A stretch of DNA of 58,528 nucleotides from Candidatus Gastranaerophilales bacterium (GCA_944324425.1 CALUWE010000010.1:1-58528), one strand, 5' to 3'; shown: positions 26,097 to 35,523, numbered from the stretch's first letter. A program made the numbers and translations. Notes: generated by a model not told the origin, from the sequence alone.

Positions 26097-27809
26097 TTAA
26101 TTTTCCTTAATTTTTATTAAATTGTTCTTAATTGCTAACACTTTGGAGTCAACTGCCGCTTCAGTGTGCAGTGAGATTATTTTATCACAAATATTTATTG
26201 TTTCATCAATTAAGTCATAATTATTACTTTTTGTGATGATTCCTTCGTTTACAAGAGCTCTTAAATATAAAATATCACCGTCTTCTTTTAAATCTTCCTG
26301 TTCTTCAAATTCTTTTAATATATTTTCAGCTTCTTCAATTTTGCCCATTTTCACAAAACATTCTATTTTGGCATATTTTGCAATTTTATAATCGGGGCTG
26401 ATTTTAAGTGCTTCATCCAATTTGTCCAAGGCCTCAAAATATTCGCCGCTGTTTAAAAGAAGAACGCCGTACATCAACAAAATTTTGATGTCTTGTTTGT
26501 TATTTATATAAGCGCTTCTTATTTTTCTTATTGCGTTTTGAACATCGCCTGCTTTCAGATATGCATTAGCAAGGCTTATTTTGGCATCTATGTTATCAGG
26601 GTTGTATTCAACCGCTTTTTTCCAATATTCTAGCGCTTCTTCCTTGTTTCCCAAAAGTTCATAGCATGATGCTATATTTAAGTACATGTATCCTGAGTTT
26701 ATATTGCTTGAAACCGCTTTTTTATAATATTGAATTGCATTTTCATAGTCATTTTTTCTTAAGTAATATTGCCCTAAATTGTAAAGAGCAATGGTATGGT
26801 CGGGTTTTATTTCAATTGTTTTTTCAAGCATTTTGGCCGCTTCTTCTTCGTTGTTTGTTTTAAAATACGAGATGGATAAAGCGTAATATGCAAGGTGGTT
26901 ATTGTTATCAAGCTCTGCCGCTTTGTTTAGCTTTTCAAAAGATTCTTCCCATTTTTGAAAAAATTGAAATGAAACACCCCAAGAATAATAAAATTGGGAA
27001 TTAACCTCACATTCTTTTAATGCGTTCGGGTATACGGCAAGGCATTCTTTTTCATTTTTTAAGTGCAGCCAGCTTTCTGCAAGTGCAATATAGCATTCGG
27101 GACGTTTCGGGTTTATTGCAATGGATTTTTTTGCATATTTTATTGAATCTTTAAATTGTCCCGTCAAAAATGAAATTGAAGCCAAATGGTAATAAGCGTC
27201 AGAATGAAAAGGGTCAAGCGAAACCGCTTTTTTAAGTTTTTCAAGCGCATTGATATAATCTTTGCACTGAGAACATAAAACCCCCCACAAGAACCAGCCT
27301 TGTGTGTTACCGGGGTTTATATGGCATGCGGTTTTAAAATCCGTGTGTGCTTCTTTTATTTTGCCAGTTTTGGCATAAAAAATCGCGCGGTTAATATATG
27401 TTTGAGAATTTCTCGGATTCAGCTTTATTGAAATTGAAAAAGCCTTTTTTGCTTCTTCAAAATCTTCCATTTCGGAATAAACAGAGCCTAAAATTTGGTA
27501 CGCCTTTGCATTTTCGTTATCAAGCTTGGTTGCTTTTTTTAAATAGTTAAGCGCCAGTTCATATTTACCGTCTTTTGCAAGAACAATTGCAAGATTTACA
27601 TAAGAGTCTGAATTTGCATAGGGCATTTCTATACTTTTTTCCAAAAGCTCAAGTGCTTTTTTTTCATCGCCCGTATCCAAAAGTTTAATGCCCCAGTTCA
27701 TATAAGCATAAGAAGGCATTGAAACCTCGCCGGCGTTTTCTTTATAGAGGTTGATAAAATCGTCAAGCCTGTTTATTTTATTTACCAGTTTTTTAATAAA
27801 ATCCAGCAT
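26097..27809 (-). CDS. TPR-repeat protein, about 570 residues
   Basis: This is a helical scaffold made almost entirely of tetratricopeptide repeats, with a dozen or more units of the type A-x-Y-x2-L-G-x3-Y-x-K-x-G-x2-E-x-A. A short basic helix (MLDFIKKLVNKINRLDDF) precedes them. I place the start at the ATG at 27809, because TTGATA-17-TATTAT ends 7 bases before it. An in-frame ATG at 27854 would add 15 hydrophobic residues. There is no signal peptide with that start. It lies downstream of a Tic20-like membrane protein and another TPR gene, so a joint scaffold-membrane role is plausible. Confidence 0.85.
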   Translation of the reverse strand: MLDFIKKLVNKINRLDDFINLYKENAGEVSMPSYAYMNWGIKLLDTGDEKKALELLEKSIEMPYANSDSYVNLAIVLAKDGKYELALNYLKKATKLDNENAKAYQILGSVYSEMEDFEEAKKAFSISIKLNPRNSQTYINRAIFYAKTGKIKEAHTDFKTACHINPGNTQGWFLWGVLCSQCKDYINALEKLKKAVSLDPFHSDAYYHLASISFLTGQFKDSIKYAKKSIAINPKRPECYIALAESWLHLKNEKECLAVYPNALKECEVNSQFYYSWGVSFQFFQKWEESFEKLNKAAELDNNNHLAYYALSISYFKTNNEEEAAKMLEKTIEIKPDHTIALYNLGQYYLRKNDYENAIQYYKKAVSSNINSGYMYLNIASCYELLGNKEEALEYWKKAVEYNPDNIDAKISLANAYLKAGDVQNAIRKIRSAYINNKQDIKILLMYGVLLLNSGEYFEALDKLDEALKISPDYKIAKYAKIECFVKMGKIEEAENILKEFEEQEDLKEDGDILYLRALVNEGIITKSNNYDLIDETINICDKIISLHTEAAVDSKVLAIKNNLIKIKEN

Positions 27810-27816
27810 AAACAGT

Positions 27817-27845
27817 ATAATACTATTCATTTTAAAAACTATCAA
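27817..27845 (-). promoter_or_regulatory. Promoter with -10 seven bases before TPR gene start
   Basis: On the reverse strand TTGATA (5/6) and TATTAT (5/6) are separated by exactly 17 bases. The -10 ends 7 bases before the ATG at 27809, predicting a leaderless transcript. Confidence 0.6.
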
Positions 27846-27863
27846 CCTTGTCAACAGGTTTAA

Positions 27864-28274
27864 TTACAATATTTTCTTTGCAATATCTGTTATATAAGGC
27901 ACATAGGGCAATTTACCGAAAATTGCAATAATTGAAAGATAACATAAGAAAAGTAATATAAGATAGTTTATAAAATTCATTGTGTTAAATACAGGTGTTG
28001 CAAAAAGAAAAATGTGCAGTTTTAAGAAAAGCCCGCCAATAAAAGGTATGCTTGTTAATAAACCTATAAAAATGCTGTATGCCAAAGATAAAATTGCATA
28101 TAAAATTGACAATACAAAAGACTGAACAATATTACAGGTTAAATATCTGCTCATTGGTTTTTTTATAATCAACATGCTTATTATAAGCCAAATCATGCCG
28201 ATAAAACCCAATGTTAAATATGAACCGGTTGCAAGAATTCTGTCTGAAATTGTAACGTCGGTTTTATGCTGCAT
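27864..28274 (-). CDS. Four-helix membrane protein, Tic20-like
   Basis: It has 136 residues with about four hydrophobic segments. The segment KKPMSRYLTCNIVQSFVLSI and the C-terminal GKLPYVPYITDIA resemble the N-x-S-x-F-I-R-F-N-x-M-Q-A block and the G-x-x-P-x-I-P-x-I tail of cyanobacterial Tic20 relatives. Plastid Tic20 is a protein-import channel component; the function of bacterial homologues is not settled. The start overlaps the upstream TPR gene by 11 bases, and a second TPR gene follows. The resemblance is by eye, and a DUF4870-type membrane protein is the main alternative. Confidence 0.5.
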   Translation of the reverse strand: MQHKTDVTISDRILATGSYLTLGFIGMIWLIISMLIIKKPMSRYLTCNIVQSFVLSILYAILSLAYSIFIGLLTSIPFIGGLFLKLHIFLFATPVFNTMNFINYLILLFLCYLSIIAIFGKLPYVPYITDIAKKIL

Positions 28275-29316
28275 TTTTTATTTTTCCTTCAATGAATTCA
28301 TTTAAGATGTCTATGTAGATAAGTGTAATTTCAGCATTGTCTTTGGTGGATTTCATTGCCAATCTGTAATATTCTATTGCGCTTTTCATATCTGAATTCA
28401 ACATATATGCGTTAGCTATGAAAACATAAACCATAGTTTTGTTTTCGGTTAATTCCAAACTTCTTTTGTATGTGTCAATTGCTTCTTCATACCTTTTTTC
28501 GTTTAAAAGAAGATGTGCCAAAAGCATATAGGCATTTGATTTTTCGGGTTCCAATTCAATTGCTGTTTTATAGTATCTGATAGCGTTGTCGAAATCTTTT
28601 TCATCCGAATGAAATATTGCTCTGCATACCCATGCGGAGTAGTAATCGGGTTTAATTTCAATTGCTTTTTCAAAGAATTTTTCGGCTTCTTTTTTCTTGT
28701 TCACTTGTACATAAAGATTTGCAAGGGCGAGCGCCACTTGTTCGTTATCTTTTCTTATTTCAAGTGATTTTTTGTAATTATCTTCCGCTTGTCTGAAATC
28801 ACCCATTCTTTGACACAATGTGCCGTAATTTGCAAGACATTCGGAATTATCGGGCTCAAATTGAAGTGCGCGAATGAAAAACCCTTTGGCGTCAGGATAT
28901 TTGCCGTTATCCGAGTATAAAATACCCATGGCATTAAAAATTGCGGCATTGTTCATTCCTGTTTTGACTGCCAGTTTATATTCTTTGTTTGCGTCGTCAA
29001 AATCGTTGATTTCGGCGTAGACATTGCCTAAATTATAGTGAAGAAGACTGTTGTCAGGCTCAATTTCGATGCCTTTTGTATAAAATTTCAAAGCTTCTTT
29101 AAATTCTTTTGCATAAAATTTGATGCTGCCGGAATTTAAAAGTGATTGTATATCATTTTCATCTTTCTTTAAAATTTCCTGATAAACATTAAATGCAGAA
29201 ACAAAATCCTGTTTATCAATGTATAAATCGGCAAGAGCCCTGTAATTATTAAGATTATTCGGGTCTTTTTTTATTTCTTCGATTAAATTTTTAATTTTAT
29301 TCTTGTCTTCACTCAT
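28264..29316 (-). CDS. TPR-repeat protein, 350 residues
   Basis: About nine consecutive tetratricopeptide repeats fill the chain after a short charged N-terminal helix. Consensus-like units include ALKFYTKGIEIEPDNSLLHY and AIRYYKTAIELEPEKSNAY. There is no signal peptide or membrane segment, so it is likely cytosolic. Its last 11 bases overlap the Tic20-like membrane gene, suggesting coupled synthesis and perhaps a complex at the inner membrane face. TPR proteins bind partners; no catalytic residues are visible. Confidence 0.9.
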   Translation of the reverse strand: MSEDKNKIKNLIEEIKKDPNNLNNYRALADLYIDKQDFVSAFNVYQEILKKDENDIQSLLNSGSIKFYAKEFKEALKFYTKGIEIEPDNSLLHYNLGNVYAEINDFDDANKEYKLAVKTGMNNAAIFNAMGILYSDNGKYPDAKGFFIRALQFEPDNSECLANYGTLCQRMGDFRQAEDNYKKSLEIRKDNEQVALALANLYVQVNKKKEAEKFFEKAIEIKPDYYSAWVCRAIFHSDEKDFDNAIRYYKTAIELEPEKSNAYMLLAHLLLNEKRYEEAIDTYKRSLELTENKTMVYVFIANAYMLNSDMKSAIEYYRLAMKSTKDNAEITLIYIDILNEFIEGKIKNAA

Positions 29317-29400
29317 ATAATAAGCCCTTATTTATTTGAATATTTTAAATTATACCAAAATGCACCCGATTTGGCACGATTATTAAAAATGTTTTTATTA

Positions 29401-29406
29401 TATAAT
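29401..29406 (+). promoter_or_regulatory. -10 element 7 nt before the start (leaderless type)
   Basis: TATAAT (6/6) is followed by 7 bases and the ATG at 29414. No ribosome site is visible. A TTGGCA lies 24 bases upstream, too far for a normal -35. Confidence 0.5.
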
Positions 29407-29413
29407 TGCTTGT

Positions 29414-30391
29414 ATGAAAAATGTCTTATTTATTATTGACGAAGTTGAATATAAGTATTTTGAGTTTAACCTTCTTGTAACAGATTTTTGGCTGATAAAA
29501 ACTTTTCTTGAGGAAGGATATAAGGTTGATATTACAACAAAGCATGAATTGTTTTTGGATGGTAATAAGCCGTTTTCGTTTGTATATTCGGCAAGTGTAA
29601 AAAATAATAATATTTTTAAATCCGATGAGAGAATCAAAAATTGCTTAAATAATTATGATGTAATTTTTACTCGTCCGGATCCTCCGGTTGATATTGATTT
29701 TATTAATGCAACCTATGTTCTTGATTATTTGGATGAAAAAGTTTTTTGTATAAATTCTTACAGAGCATTAAGAGATATAAACGAAAAATTATATATAAAC
29801 AGGTTCCCTTCGCTTGCTCCTAAAAACATTGTTACTTCCGATGAGAAACTAATCAAGGAATTCTTGTTTCAAAATGATGAAATTATCATAAAGCCGTTAA
29901 ATAAATGTTTTTCATCAGGTGTTTTTTATCTTAATTCTAAGGATAAAAACATTAATGCAATAATATCAAGCGCAACCGACAACGGTAAAACAAAAGTTAT
30001 GGTTCAGGAATATTTAAAAGGAATTGAAAAGGGCGACAAAAGGCTTATTTTTATTTCAGGCGAAATTATGGACTATGCAGTTACAAAGGTTGCCACAAAC
30101 AATGATTTTAAGTTCAACGAGCATAAAAAAGAAAATTTAATTTTGGGAAATTTGACCCCAAAACAAAAAGAAATGGGAAAAATTATCTCAAAAACGCTGC
30201 TGAAAGACGGCGTTTATATGGCCGGTTTGGATGTAATTGATGATAAAATTATAGAAATCAATATCACGAGTCCATGCTTTTTTATTAATGAAATTAATTC
30301 GCTGTACAATGTGAATTTTGAAAAAATCATTTTTCAAAAAATCGAAAAACTTATTGAAAATAAAGAAGAAAGGCGACTTTTAAAATGTTGA
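29414..30391 (+). CDS. Glutathione synthetase (GshB)-like ATP-grasp ligase
   Basis: This ATP-grasp protein follows the GshB plan. TRPDPPVDIDFINATYVLD in the N-terminal half corresponds to the GshB DPPFD block, followed by NSYRALRDINEKLY. The ATP-grasp core has VMVQEYLKGIEKGDKRLIFI, then LDVIDDKIIEINITSPCFF near the C-terminus. The length of 325 residues matches. The usual R-G-N-L-x-x-G-G loop reads ENLILGN, a divergence that may alter the substrate. No gshA is in the window, so glutathione synthesis is not proven. Confidence 0.75.
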   Translation: MKNVLFIIDEVEYKYFEFNLLVTDFWLIKTFLEEGYKVDITTKHELFLDGNKPFSFVYSASVKNNNIFKSDERIKNCLNNYDVIFTRPDPPVDIDFINATYVLDYLDEKVFCINSYRALRDINEKLYINRFPSLAPKNIVTSDEKLIKEFLFQNDEIIIKPLNKCFSSGVFYLNSKDKNINAIISSATDNGKTKVMVQEYLKGIEKGDKRLIFISGEIMDYAVTKVATNNDFKFNEHKKENLILGNLTPKQKEMGKIISKTLLKDGVYMAGLDVIDDKIIEINITSPCFFINEINSLYNVNFEKIIFQKIEKLIENKEERRLLKC

Positions 30392-30437
30392 AAAAAAATT
30401 TTTAATAAGCGCAAAAAAATTTTTTTACATGTTTTAA

Positions 30438-32543
30438 ATGAATACTATGAGAGTTAATAAATTAATACTACCGAATAATTTGGCAATGCATGGCGATGCC
30501 TTGAACCTCGAGAGGCAAAAGCTATACCAAAGTGCGAAACATAAGCACAATAGTATAGATAAATATAACCAATTCAGACCCGCAGAGCGTGTAAGCTTAG
30601 GCGGGTCTGAACTTTTAAAGGATAATTTGACTGCGCAGCCCGATATGACCGCTTCAGTTCCATCTTTTACCGGAAAAGAAAAAGTTATTAAAACTACTGC
30701 CGAGATGGTTAAGGGAATAACCAAAGAAGCAATAAATAAAGGCGCAATGGAAGATATTCCCAAATGGGCCGACAAAATGGGCGGGGCAAATTTCTTTAAG
30801 GGACTTTTAAAGAGCGTTGATAAAAGTGAAACCTTTTTTGAAGCCGTTACGGCACTTGTTATCGCAGGCATGTTGAAACCTATCTGTGTTTTAGCAATGC
30901 CCGGGGCTGAGATGGAAGATAAAGAGATGTCTGCAACCAAAAACGCTGTTTCTGCTTTTATTGGTTTTGGATTATCAAATCTTATTTTGGGGCCTTTTTC
31001 GTCTGCGGTTAATAAAATTGTAAAAAGCGTAGATTCAAAAGATCCGACTAAATATATTAAAGATATAAATTATGTTGACGCAATTAAAAACGAAGAATTA
31101 ATTACACTTGCAAACGGCACAAAATTAAAAAGCACGCTCGGGGATGCTTTTAAAACAACGTATAAAAAACTTCCCGATTTAGCTGTTTCGCCAATGAAAG
31201 CTGCGCTTACAATTGCGCTTACACCTTATATTCTCAAATTTTTATTCAAGAAAGATAAAGCGGGGAAAAACTCCAAAAAGAAAAATCCTGTTGAAAACCC
31301 GATGAATAAAATGACCGTTATGAATACAATAAGAATGAACTCAAACAATGTTCATCAAGCTCAGCCGGCATTCAGCGGTTCGGAAAATAAGCAAAAATCC
31401 GCCATTTCATTTACGGGCAATGTTAAAAATTCAACCACTTCATTTAAAGGTTCTCTTGCTTCAGAGGCTGCCGATAATGCTCAGGACTTTTTTGCTTCCG
31501 GAGTCAGAAAGGTAATTGAGAAGGCAGAAAAAGATGCTCCTTCAAAAGGCTTTAAAAAACTAAAAGAACTTTATAACGCCCTTTTTGATGAGCACATTGC
31601 AAAGGGAATAGGCTGGATTGCTCCAAGAAAAATGGGACAAAAACTTGTTGAAACAACGGCAAGATTTGAAAAACCTTCTGCAAGGTGGTCGGATTTGGCA
31701 TCTTTTGCAATTACATATTTTTATGTAAGCAATACGGCAAAATCAGAAAAGATTGAGGAAGAAAGAAAACTTCCTTTGATGATAAATAACGTTATGGTTA
31801 CTGCTGCATCTTCAACGGCCGCATTCTTAATTGATAAATATACCGATAAGCCTATGGAAAACCTTTTAAGGAGTTATTTAAAACACCGTGATGCAGATCT
31901 TTTCAATAAATCTAACAGTAAAATAGTTGATGCACTAAAAATTGCGCTTGATGAAGGCGCAGACAGCATTGATTTGGATGCTATGAAACGTCATTCGGAT
32001 GAGCTTTTATCCGGCGGATGGGATAATTTTACTGATGCATTGAAAGATTCTATTACTGCTCTTAAGAATAATGATGTTGTTCAAAGAGCAATAAAAGAAA
32101 ATATTATTGAAAATGACGATATTGCAAAACTCGCGGCTTCAGGCTTTGAAAAACAGGCAAAATCCATATACGGCAATATTTCAAAAGCAAAATCGCTTAC
32201 AGTATTCACATTAACCGTAAGATTTTTGGTTACCGTTTTGATGACACCTGTTATAGGACAGGTAGTTGCGCTTGTTAACAAAAAATTAGGCAGGGGTGAG
32301 TATGCAAAAGATAATAAACAAAATCAGCCTGCAAATGTTCCTTTGCCGGGGTCTGAAACTTTCGGTATGAAAGATTATATGAAAACCTTATCGGGAGTAA
32401 CAATTCCGAATTCTTCATCACAAAACGGCGCAGATAATCTTTTTAATACAAATGCTCAAAACCAGTCTTCATCTATTGAACAAAAAGCGGAAGATAAAAA
32501 AGATGACGACGATGACGATGACAAAGATGATGATGATGATTAA
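30438..32543 (+). CDS. Unknown 701-residue membrane-associated protein with FxG motifs and poly-Asp tail
   Basis: No family is recognised. It carries four short Phe-x-Gly segments in Ser/Pro/Ala contexts: PSFTGK (FTG 77-79), PAFSGS (312-314), ISFTGN (325-327) and TSFKGS (336-338). Hydrophobic stretches lie near residues 135-150, 168-185 and 250-275, and others near 410-470 and 595-620, so several membrane segments are likely. The extreme C-terminus is KDDDDDDDKDDDDD. Similar FxG segments occur in the AAA+ and HNH proteins of this window. The start lacks a ribosome site and is uncertain. Confidence 0.78.
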   Translation: MNTMRVNKLILPNNLAMHGDALNLERQKLYQSAKHKHNSIDKYNQFRPAERVSLGGSELLKDNLTAQPDMTASVPSFTGKEKVIKTTAEMVKGITKEAINKGAMEDIPKWADKMGGANFFKGLLKSVDKSETFFEAVTALVIAGMLKPICVLAMPGAEMEDKEMSATKNAVSAFIGFGLSNLILGPFSSAVNKIVKSVDSKDPTKYIKDINYVDAIKNEELITLANGTKLKSTLGDAFKTTYKKLPDLAVSPMKAALTIALTPYILKFLFKKDKAGKNSKKKNPVENPMNKMTVMNTIRMNSNNVHQAQPAFSGSENKQKSAISFTGNVKNSTTSFKGSLASEAADNAQDFFASGVRKVIEKAEKDAPSKGFKKLKELYNALFDEHIAKGIGWIAPRKMGQKLVETTARFEKPSARWSDLASFAITYFYVSNTAKSEKIEEERKLPLMINNVMVTAASSTAAFLIDKYTDKPMENLLRSYLKHRDADLFNKSNSKIVDALKIALDEGADSIDLDAMKRHSDELLSGGWDNFTDALKDSITALKNNDVVQRAIKENIIENDDIAKLAASGFEKQAKSIYGNISKAKSLTVFTLTVRFLVTVLMTPVIGQVVALVNKKLGRGEYAKDNKQNQPANVPLPGSETFGMKDYMKTLSGVTIPNSSSQNGADNLFNTNAQNQSSSIEQKAEDKKDDDDDDDKDDDDD

Positions 32544-32615
32544 TTCTTTGACTGACTAAAATTATTTTTCATGGTTTAATAGGTTTATAAGTACATTAAG
32601 CGAGGAAAATGAAAA

Positions 32616-33650
32616 ATGATTGTTGTAATGGAGCCAAACGCAACCGATAAAGAGGTTGAAAAAGTTGTTCAATATCTTGAAAAACACGGGTTTAGAGTAA
32701 ACATTAACTACGGTGATGTTCTTAAGGTTATTGCCGCAATTGGCGATAAGAGAATTTTAAGCCCGCAAATTATTGCAGGTTTTGATGGTGTTAAAACTGT
32801 CAAATCAATTCAAGAACCCTATAAATTGGCTTCAAGAACGGCACATCCCGAGGATACCATAATTAAGTTTTCAAACGGCGTTAAAATCGGCGGCAAAGAA
32901 AAACCTGTTTTAATGGTGGGGCCGTGCTCCGTTGAAAAAGATATAGAAAGCCTTCTTGAAATTGCAAGAGCAGCAAAAGAAATGGGCTGCGAATTTTTAA
33001 GAGGCGGTGCTTTTAAACCAAGAACCTCACCCTATGATTTTCAGGGTTTAGAAGAAAGAGGACTTGAATTTTTGGCTGAAGCAAGAAGGCAAACAGGGCT
33101 TCTTGTCGTAACAGAAGTTATGGATACAATGGATATTCCTCTTGTTAACCAATATGCTGATGTTTTGCAAGTCGGCGCAAGGAATATGCAAAACTTTAAA
33201 TTATTAAAAGCTTTAGGCCACATTAAAAAGCCGGTTATGTTAAAAAGAGGCCCTGCGGCTTCTATTAAAGAGTTTTTGCTTGCGGCGGAACATATTATGT
33301 ATAACGGCAATCCTAATGTTATTCTTTGCGAACGCGGTATAAAAGGTTATGATAACGATTTTACAAGGAATACGCTTGATATAGCTGCTGTTCCTATTTT
33401 AAGAAAATATTCTCACTTGCCGATTATTGTTGACCCATCTCACGGCACAGGCAGAAGATATTTAATTGAACCTATGGGAAAAGCTGCCCTAATCGCAGGG
33501 GCTCACGGGCTTATGTATGAAATTCATAATGACCCTGATAACGCAAGTTCAGACGGTGCTCAAAGCTTGGATTTAAACATGTTCCGTGATGTTACAAAAA
33601 GGTTTAACAAGCTTATAGGCAGAATTGATTACGATAATAAAAATTCGTAG
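32616..33650 (+). CDS. aroF: DAHP synthase, class I-beta (first paralogue)
   Basis: 3-deoxy-7-phosphoheptulonate synthase condenses PEP with erythrose-4-phosphate, the first step of the shikimate pathway. An N-terminal ferredoxin-like regulatory domain (about residues 1-90) is fused to the barrel, as in the Thermotoga enzyme. Catalytic-domain marks are VGPCSVEK, RGGAFKPRTSPYDFQG, QVGARNMQNF, MLKRG, ILCERGIKGY and VDPSHGTG. The length of 344 residues is normal. A GAGG ribosome site precedes the ATG. A second copy lies at 37982-38992. Confidence 0.95.
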   Translation: MIVVMEPNATDKEVEKVVQYLEKHGFRVNINYGDVLKVIAAIGDKRILSPQIIAGFDGVKTVKSIQEPYKLASRTAHPEDTIIKFSNGVKIGGKEKPVLMVGPCSVEKDIESLLEIARAAKEMGCEFLRGGAFKPRTSPYDFQGLEERGLEFLAEARRQTGLLVVTEVMDTMDIPLVNQYADVLQVGARNMQNFKLLKALGHIKKPVMLKRGPAASIKEFLLAAEHIMYNGNPNVILCERGIKGYDNDFTRNTLDIAAVPILRKYSHLPIIVDPSHGTGRRYLIEPMGKAALIAGAHGLMYEIHNDPDNASSDGAQSLDLNMFRDVTKRFNKLIGRIDYDNKNS

Positions 33651-33670
33651 AAAAGAAATAGTCCAAAATA

Positions 33671-33701
33671 AAAACTCCCTTAAATTTAAGGGAGTTTTTT
33701 T
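33671..33701. terminator. Bidirectional terminator, DAHP synthase / Bax-inhibitor gene
   Basis: AAACTCCCTTAAA and TTTAAGGGAGTTT form a perfect stem with A4 before it and T7 after, between converging genes. Confidence 0.87.
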
Positions 33702-33716
33702 ATTGTCTATTTAGGG

Positions 33717-34466
33717 TTAATCTCTGGAACTTAGTTTTGCAAAAAGTTTTAAAAATTCAATATATAACCAAACCAAAGTTACCATCAAAGAAAATCCGCT
33801 ATACCATTCAAAACTTTTATCAAGATTCATGTTTTTGGCTGTTTCGATAAAGTGAAAGTCTATAATTAGGTTGAATGCCGCAATTAGGCAGACAATGACG
33901 CTGAAGCCTATTCCAATAGGGCTTGAACCCATTAATAGTGAGGATGATGCGGGATTAAAAAGATTCATAATAAAGGTTACGACATAAATTACGGCAACCC
34001 CTAAAGTTGCGGTCATAATTGTTGCCCTAAATTTTTCAGTACACCTTATCAACTTTGAAGAATATAAGAAAAGCATTGCCAATAAGGTTGCAAGAGTTGC
34101 AATAACAGCCTGTGCAACAATTTCAAAATTGATAAATTTGGCAAACATAGCGCTTACGCCGCCAACAAACAGGCCTTCCAAACCTGCATAGACAACGGAC
34201 AACGGCGCTAAAATTTTTGAGTTTCTTGCAAAAATGATTACCATTGCAACGATAAAACCGCCAATGGCGCCGACTTTGCCGAGCATCATTGCTTTGTCCA
34301 TAAAGCCGCTTAAAATAAGCGAAAAACTATAAGAGGCGGCTAATAAAAGCACAACAAATAAAAATGTTGTTTTTAATACTACACCCGAGATTGTCATCAC
34401 TTGTGAAGAGCTTTCGCCTGTTCTGAAATTTTCTACCGCTCTTTCGCTAAGCATAGGGTTTGACAT
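33717..34466 (-). CDS. Bax inhibitor-1 family (YccA/YbhL-like) membrane protein
   Basis: This is a seven-helix integral membrane protein of 249 residues. The start NPMLSERAVENF followed by MTISGVVLKTTFLFVVLLL is typical of the Bax1-I_2 branch. The remaining helices run to the conserved aspartate-containing C-terminal region (IDFHFIETAKN and FEWYSGFSLMVTLVWLYIE). Bacterial members are linked to calcium leak or membrane-protease control, but the role here is unknown. It has a strong AAGGAG ribosome site and a plausible promoter at 34501-34530. Confidence 0.87.
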   Translation of the reverse strand: MSNPMLSERAVENFRTGESSSQVMTISGVVLKTTFLFVVLLLAASYSFSLILSGFMDKAMMLGKVGAIGGFIVAMVIIFARNSKILAPLSVVYAGLEGLFVGGVSAMFAKFINFEIVAQAVIATLATLLAMLFLYSSKLIRCTEKFRATIMTATLGVAVIYVVTFIMNLFNPASSSLLMGSSPIGIGFSVIVCLIAAFNLIIDFHFIETAKNMNLDKSFEWYSGFSLMVTLVWLYIEFLKLFAKLSSRD

Positions 34467-34500
34467 GTTCTTTTTTCTCCTTAATTAATAGAATAATTAT

Positions 34501-34530
34501 ATCATACAATCTCTTTTCACAGAATGCCAA
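34501..34530 (-). promoter_or_regulatory. Probable promoter of the Bax-inhibitor gene
   Basis: On the reverse strand TTGGCA (5/6) and TATGAT (5/6) are separated by 18 bases, about 35 bases before the ATG. Just upstream is AAAGTATACAA, a short sequence that recurs near 36174. Confidence 0.5.
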
Positions 34531-34656
34531 AAAGTATACAAAAAAATAATATTTCTATGTTAACAAATGTAAAATAAAATGGTTTTCTGTCAATATCGTT
34601 TACAAAAATGAGTTTATTAATACATAGGAAGAATATTGTTTTTGGGTTAGTATAAA

Positions 34657-35523
34657 TTGAGTGAAGTCTTAAATACAGTAAATTATGCTTCTTTGGGATG
34701 GCAAAATAATCCGTATTCCATGCAGTCTGCGAATAATGCGGGGCTTTTGCTGAATTATCCCGCTCAAAAATACGGCGTTCAGGTTTCAAGTTCAGTCCCT
34801 TCGGATTATTTTGCCCATTCGGTTAATATTCAAAACGGTCAAAAAAATCCGGTTGCCAATGCTGTTGATGATTGTCTTGTTCGCCTTGTGCCCAAAATGT
34901 ATTTAAGCAAATATATTAATGAAAATACATTAAATGCTGCCGTTCAAAGAAATCCGAGAATTGGTCAAATTTTGGCAACAAAAGGGCTGGGTGTTAAGAT
35001 TGATCTTAAAAATGTTACCGGAAAACCTCAGGTGCATTTCCTTCAAACATATAATAAAGCAAAAGAATTGGGAGTGGATTTGCCCTTGGATGAATATGTA
35101 TCACTAATGCAAGCCGCTTTATTGCATGATATAGGTAAGGCTTTCATCCCAAGAGAAATTTTGGACAAGCCTGCCGCATTAACCCCTGAAGAAAGACAAA
35201 TTGTTGATCTGCACGCTGAGATTGGTGCAGAAGTTTTGAAAACGTTCAATTTGAGTCCAAAAACAATTGAAGCTGTCAGACTGCATCATACTGAGTGCTC
35301 AAACCCCTCAAAGCAGAATAACAAAATGGCACAAATATTGTCGGTTGCCGATGCATATACGGCATTAAAAGAAGAAAGACCTTATAAAAAACCTTTTACA
35401 AATGATGAAGTAAGAAATATCATGCAAAATGATTCAAGGCTAAACCAAGAAGTGGTTTCAGATTTATTTATTTCTTATGATTTATCAAATATGAAAAATT
35501 TTGCAGTACAAAAAACCGCCTAG
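34657..35523 (+). CDS. HD-domain protein related to HD-GYP, lacking the GYP loop
   Basis: A polar N-terminus of about 75 residues and a central region precede an HD phosphohydrolase core. LLHDIGKAFIPREIL carries the metal-binding HD, DLHAEIGAE the next histidine and LHHTE the following pair. SVADAYTALKEERPY gives the last aspartate. Where HD-GYP proteins have D-G-x-G-Y-P this one reads CSNPSKQNN, so cyclic-di-GMP hydrolysis is uncertain, although the metal ligands look intact. The start is placed at TTG 34657; a later ATG at 34720 is possible. The length is 288 residues. Confidence 0.82.
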   Translation: MSEVLNTVNYASLGWQNNPYSMQSANNAGLLLNYPAQKYGVQVSSSVPSDYFAHSVNIQNGQKNPVANAVDDCLVRLVPKMYLSKYINENTLNAAVQRNPRIGQILATKGLGVKIDLKNVTGKPQVHFLQTYNKAKELGVDLPLDEYVSLMQAALLHDIGKAFIPREILDKPAALTPEERQIVDLHAEIGAEVLKTFNLSPKTIEAVRLHHTECSNPSKQNNKMAQILSVADAYTALKEERPYKKPFTNDEVRNIMQNDSRLNQEVVSDLFISYDLSNMKNFAVQKTA

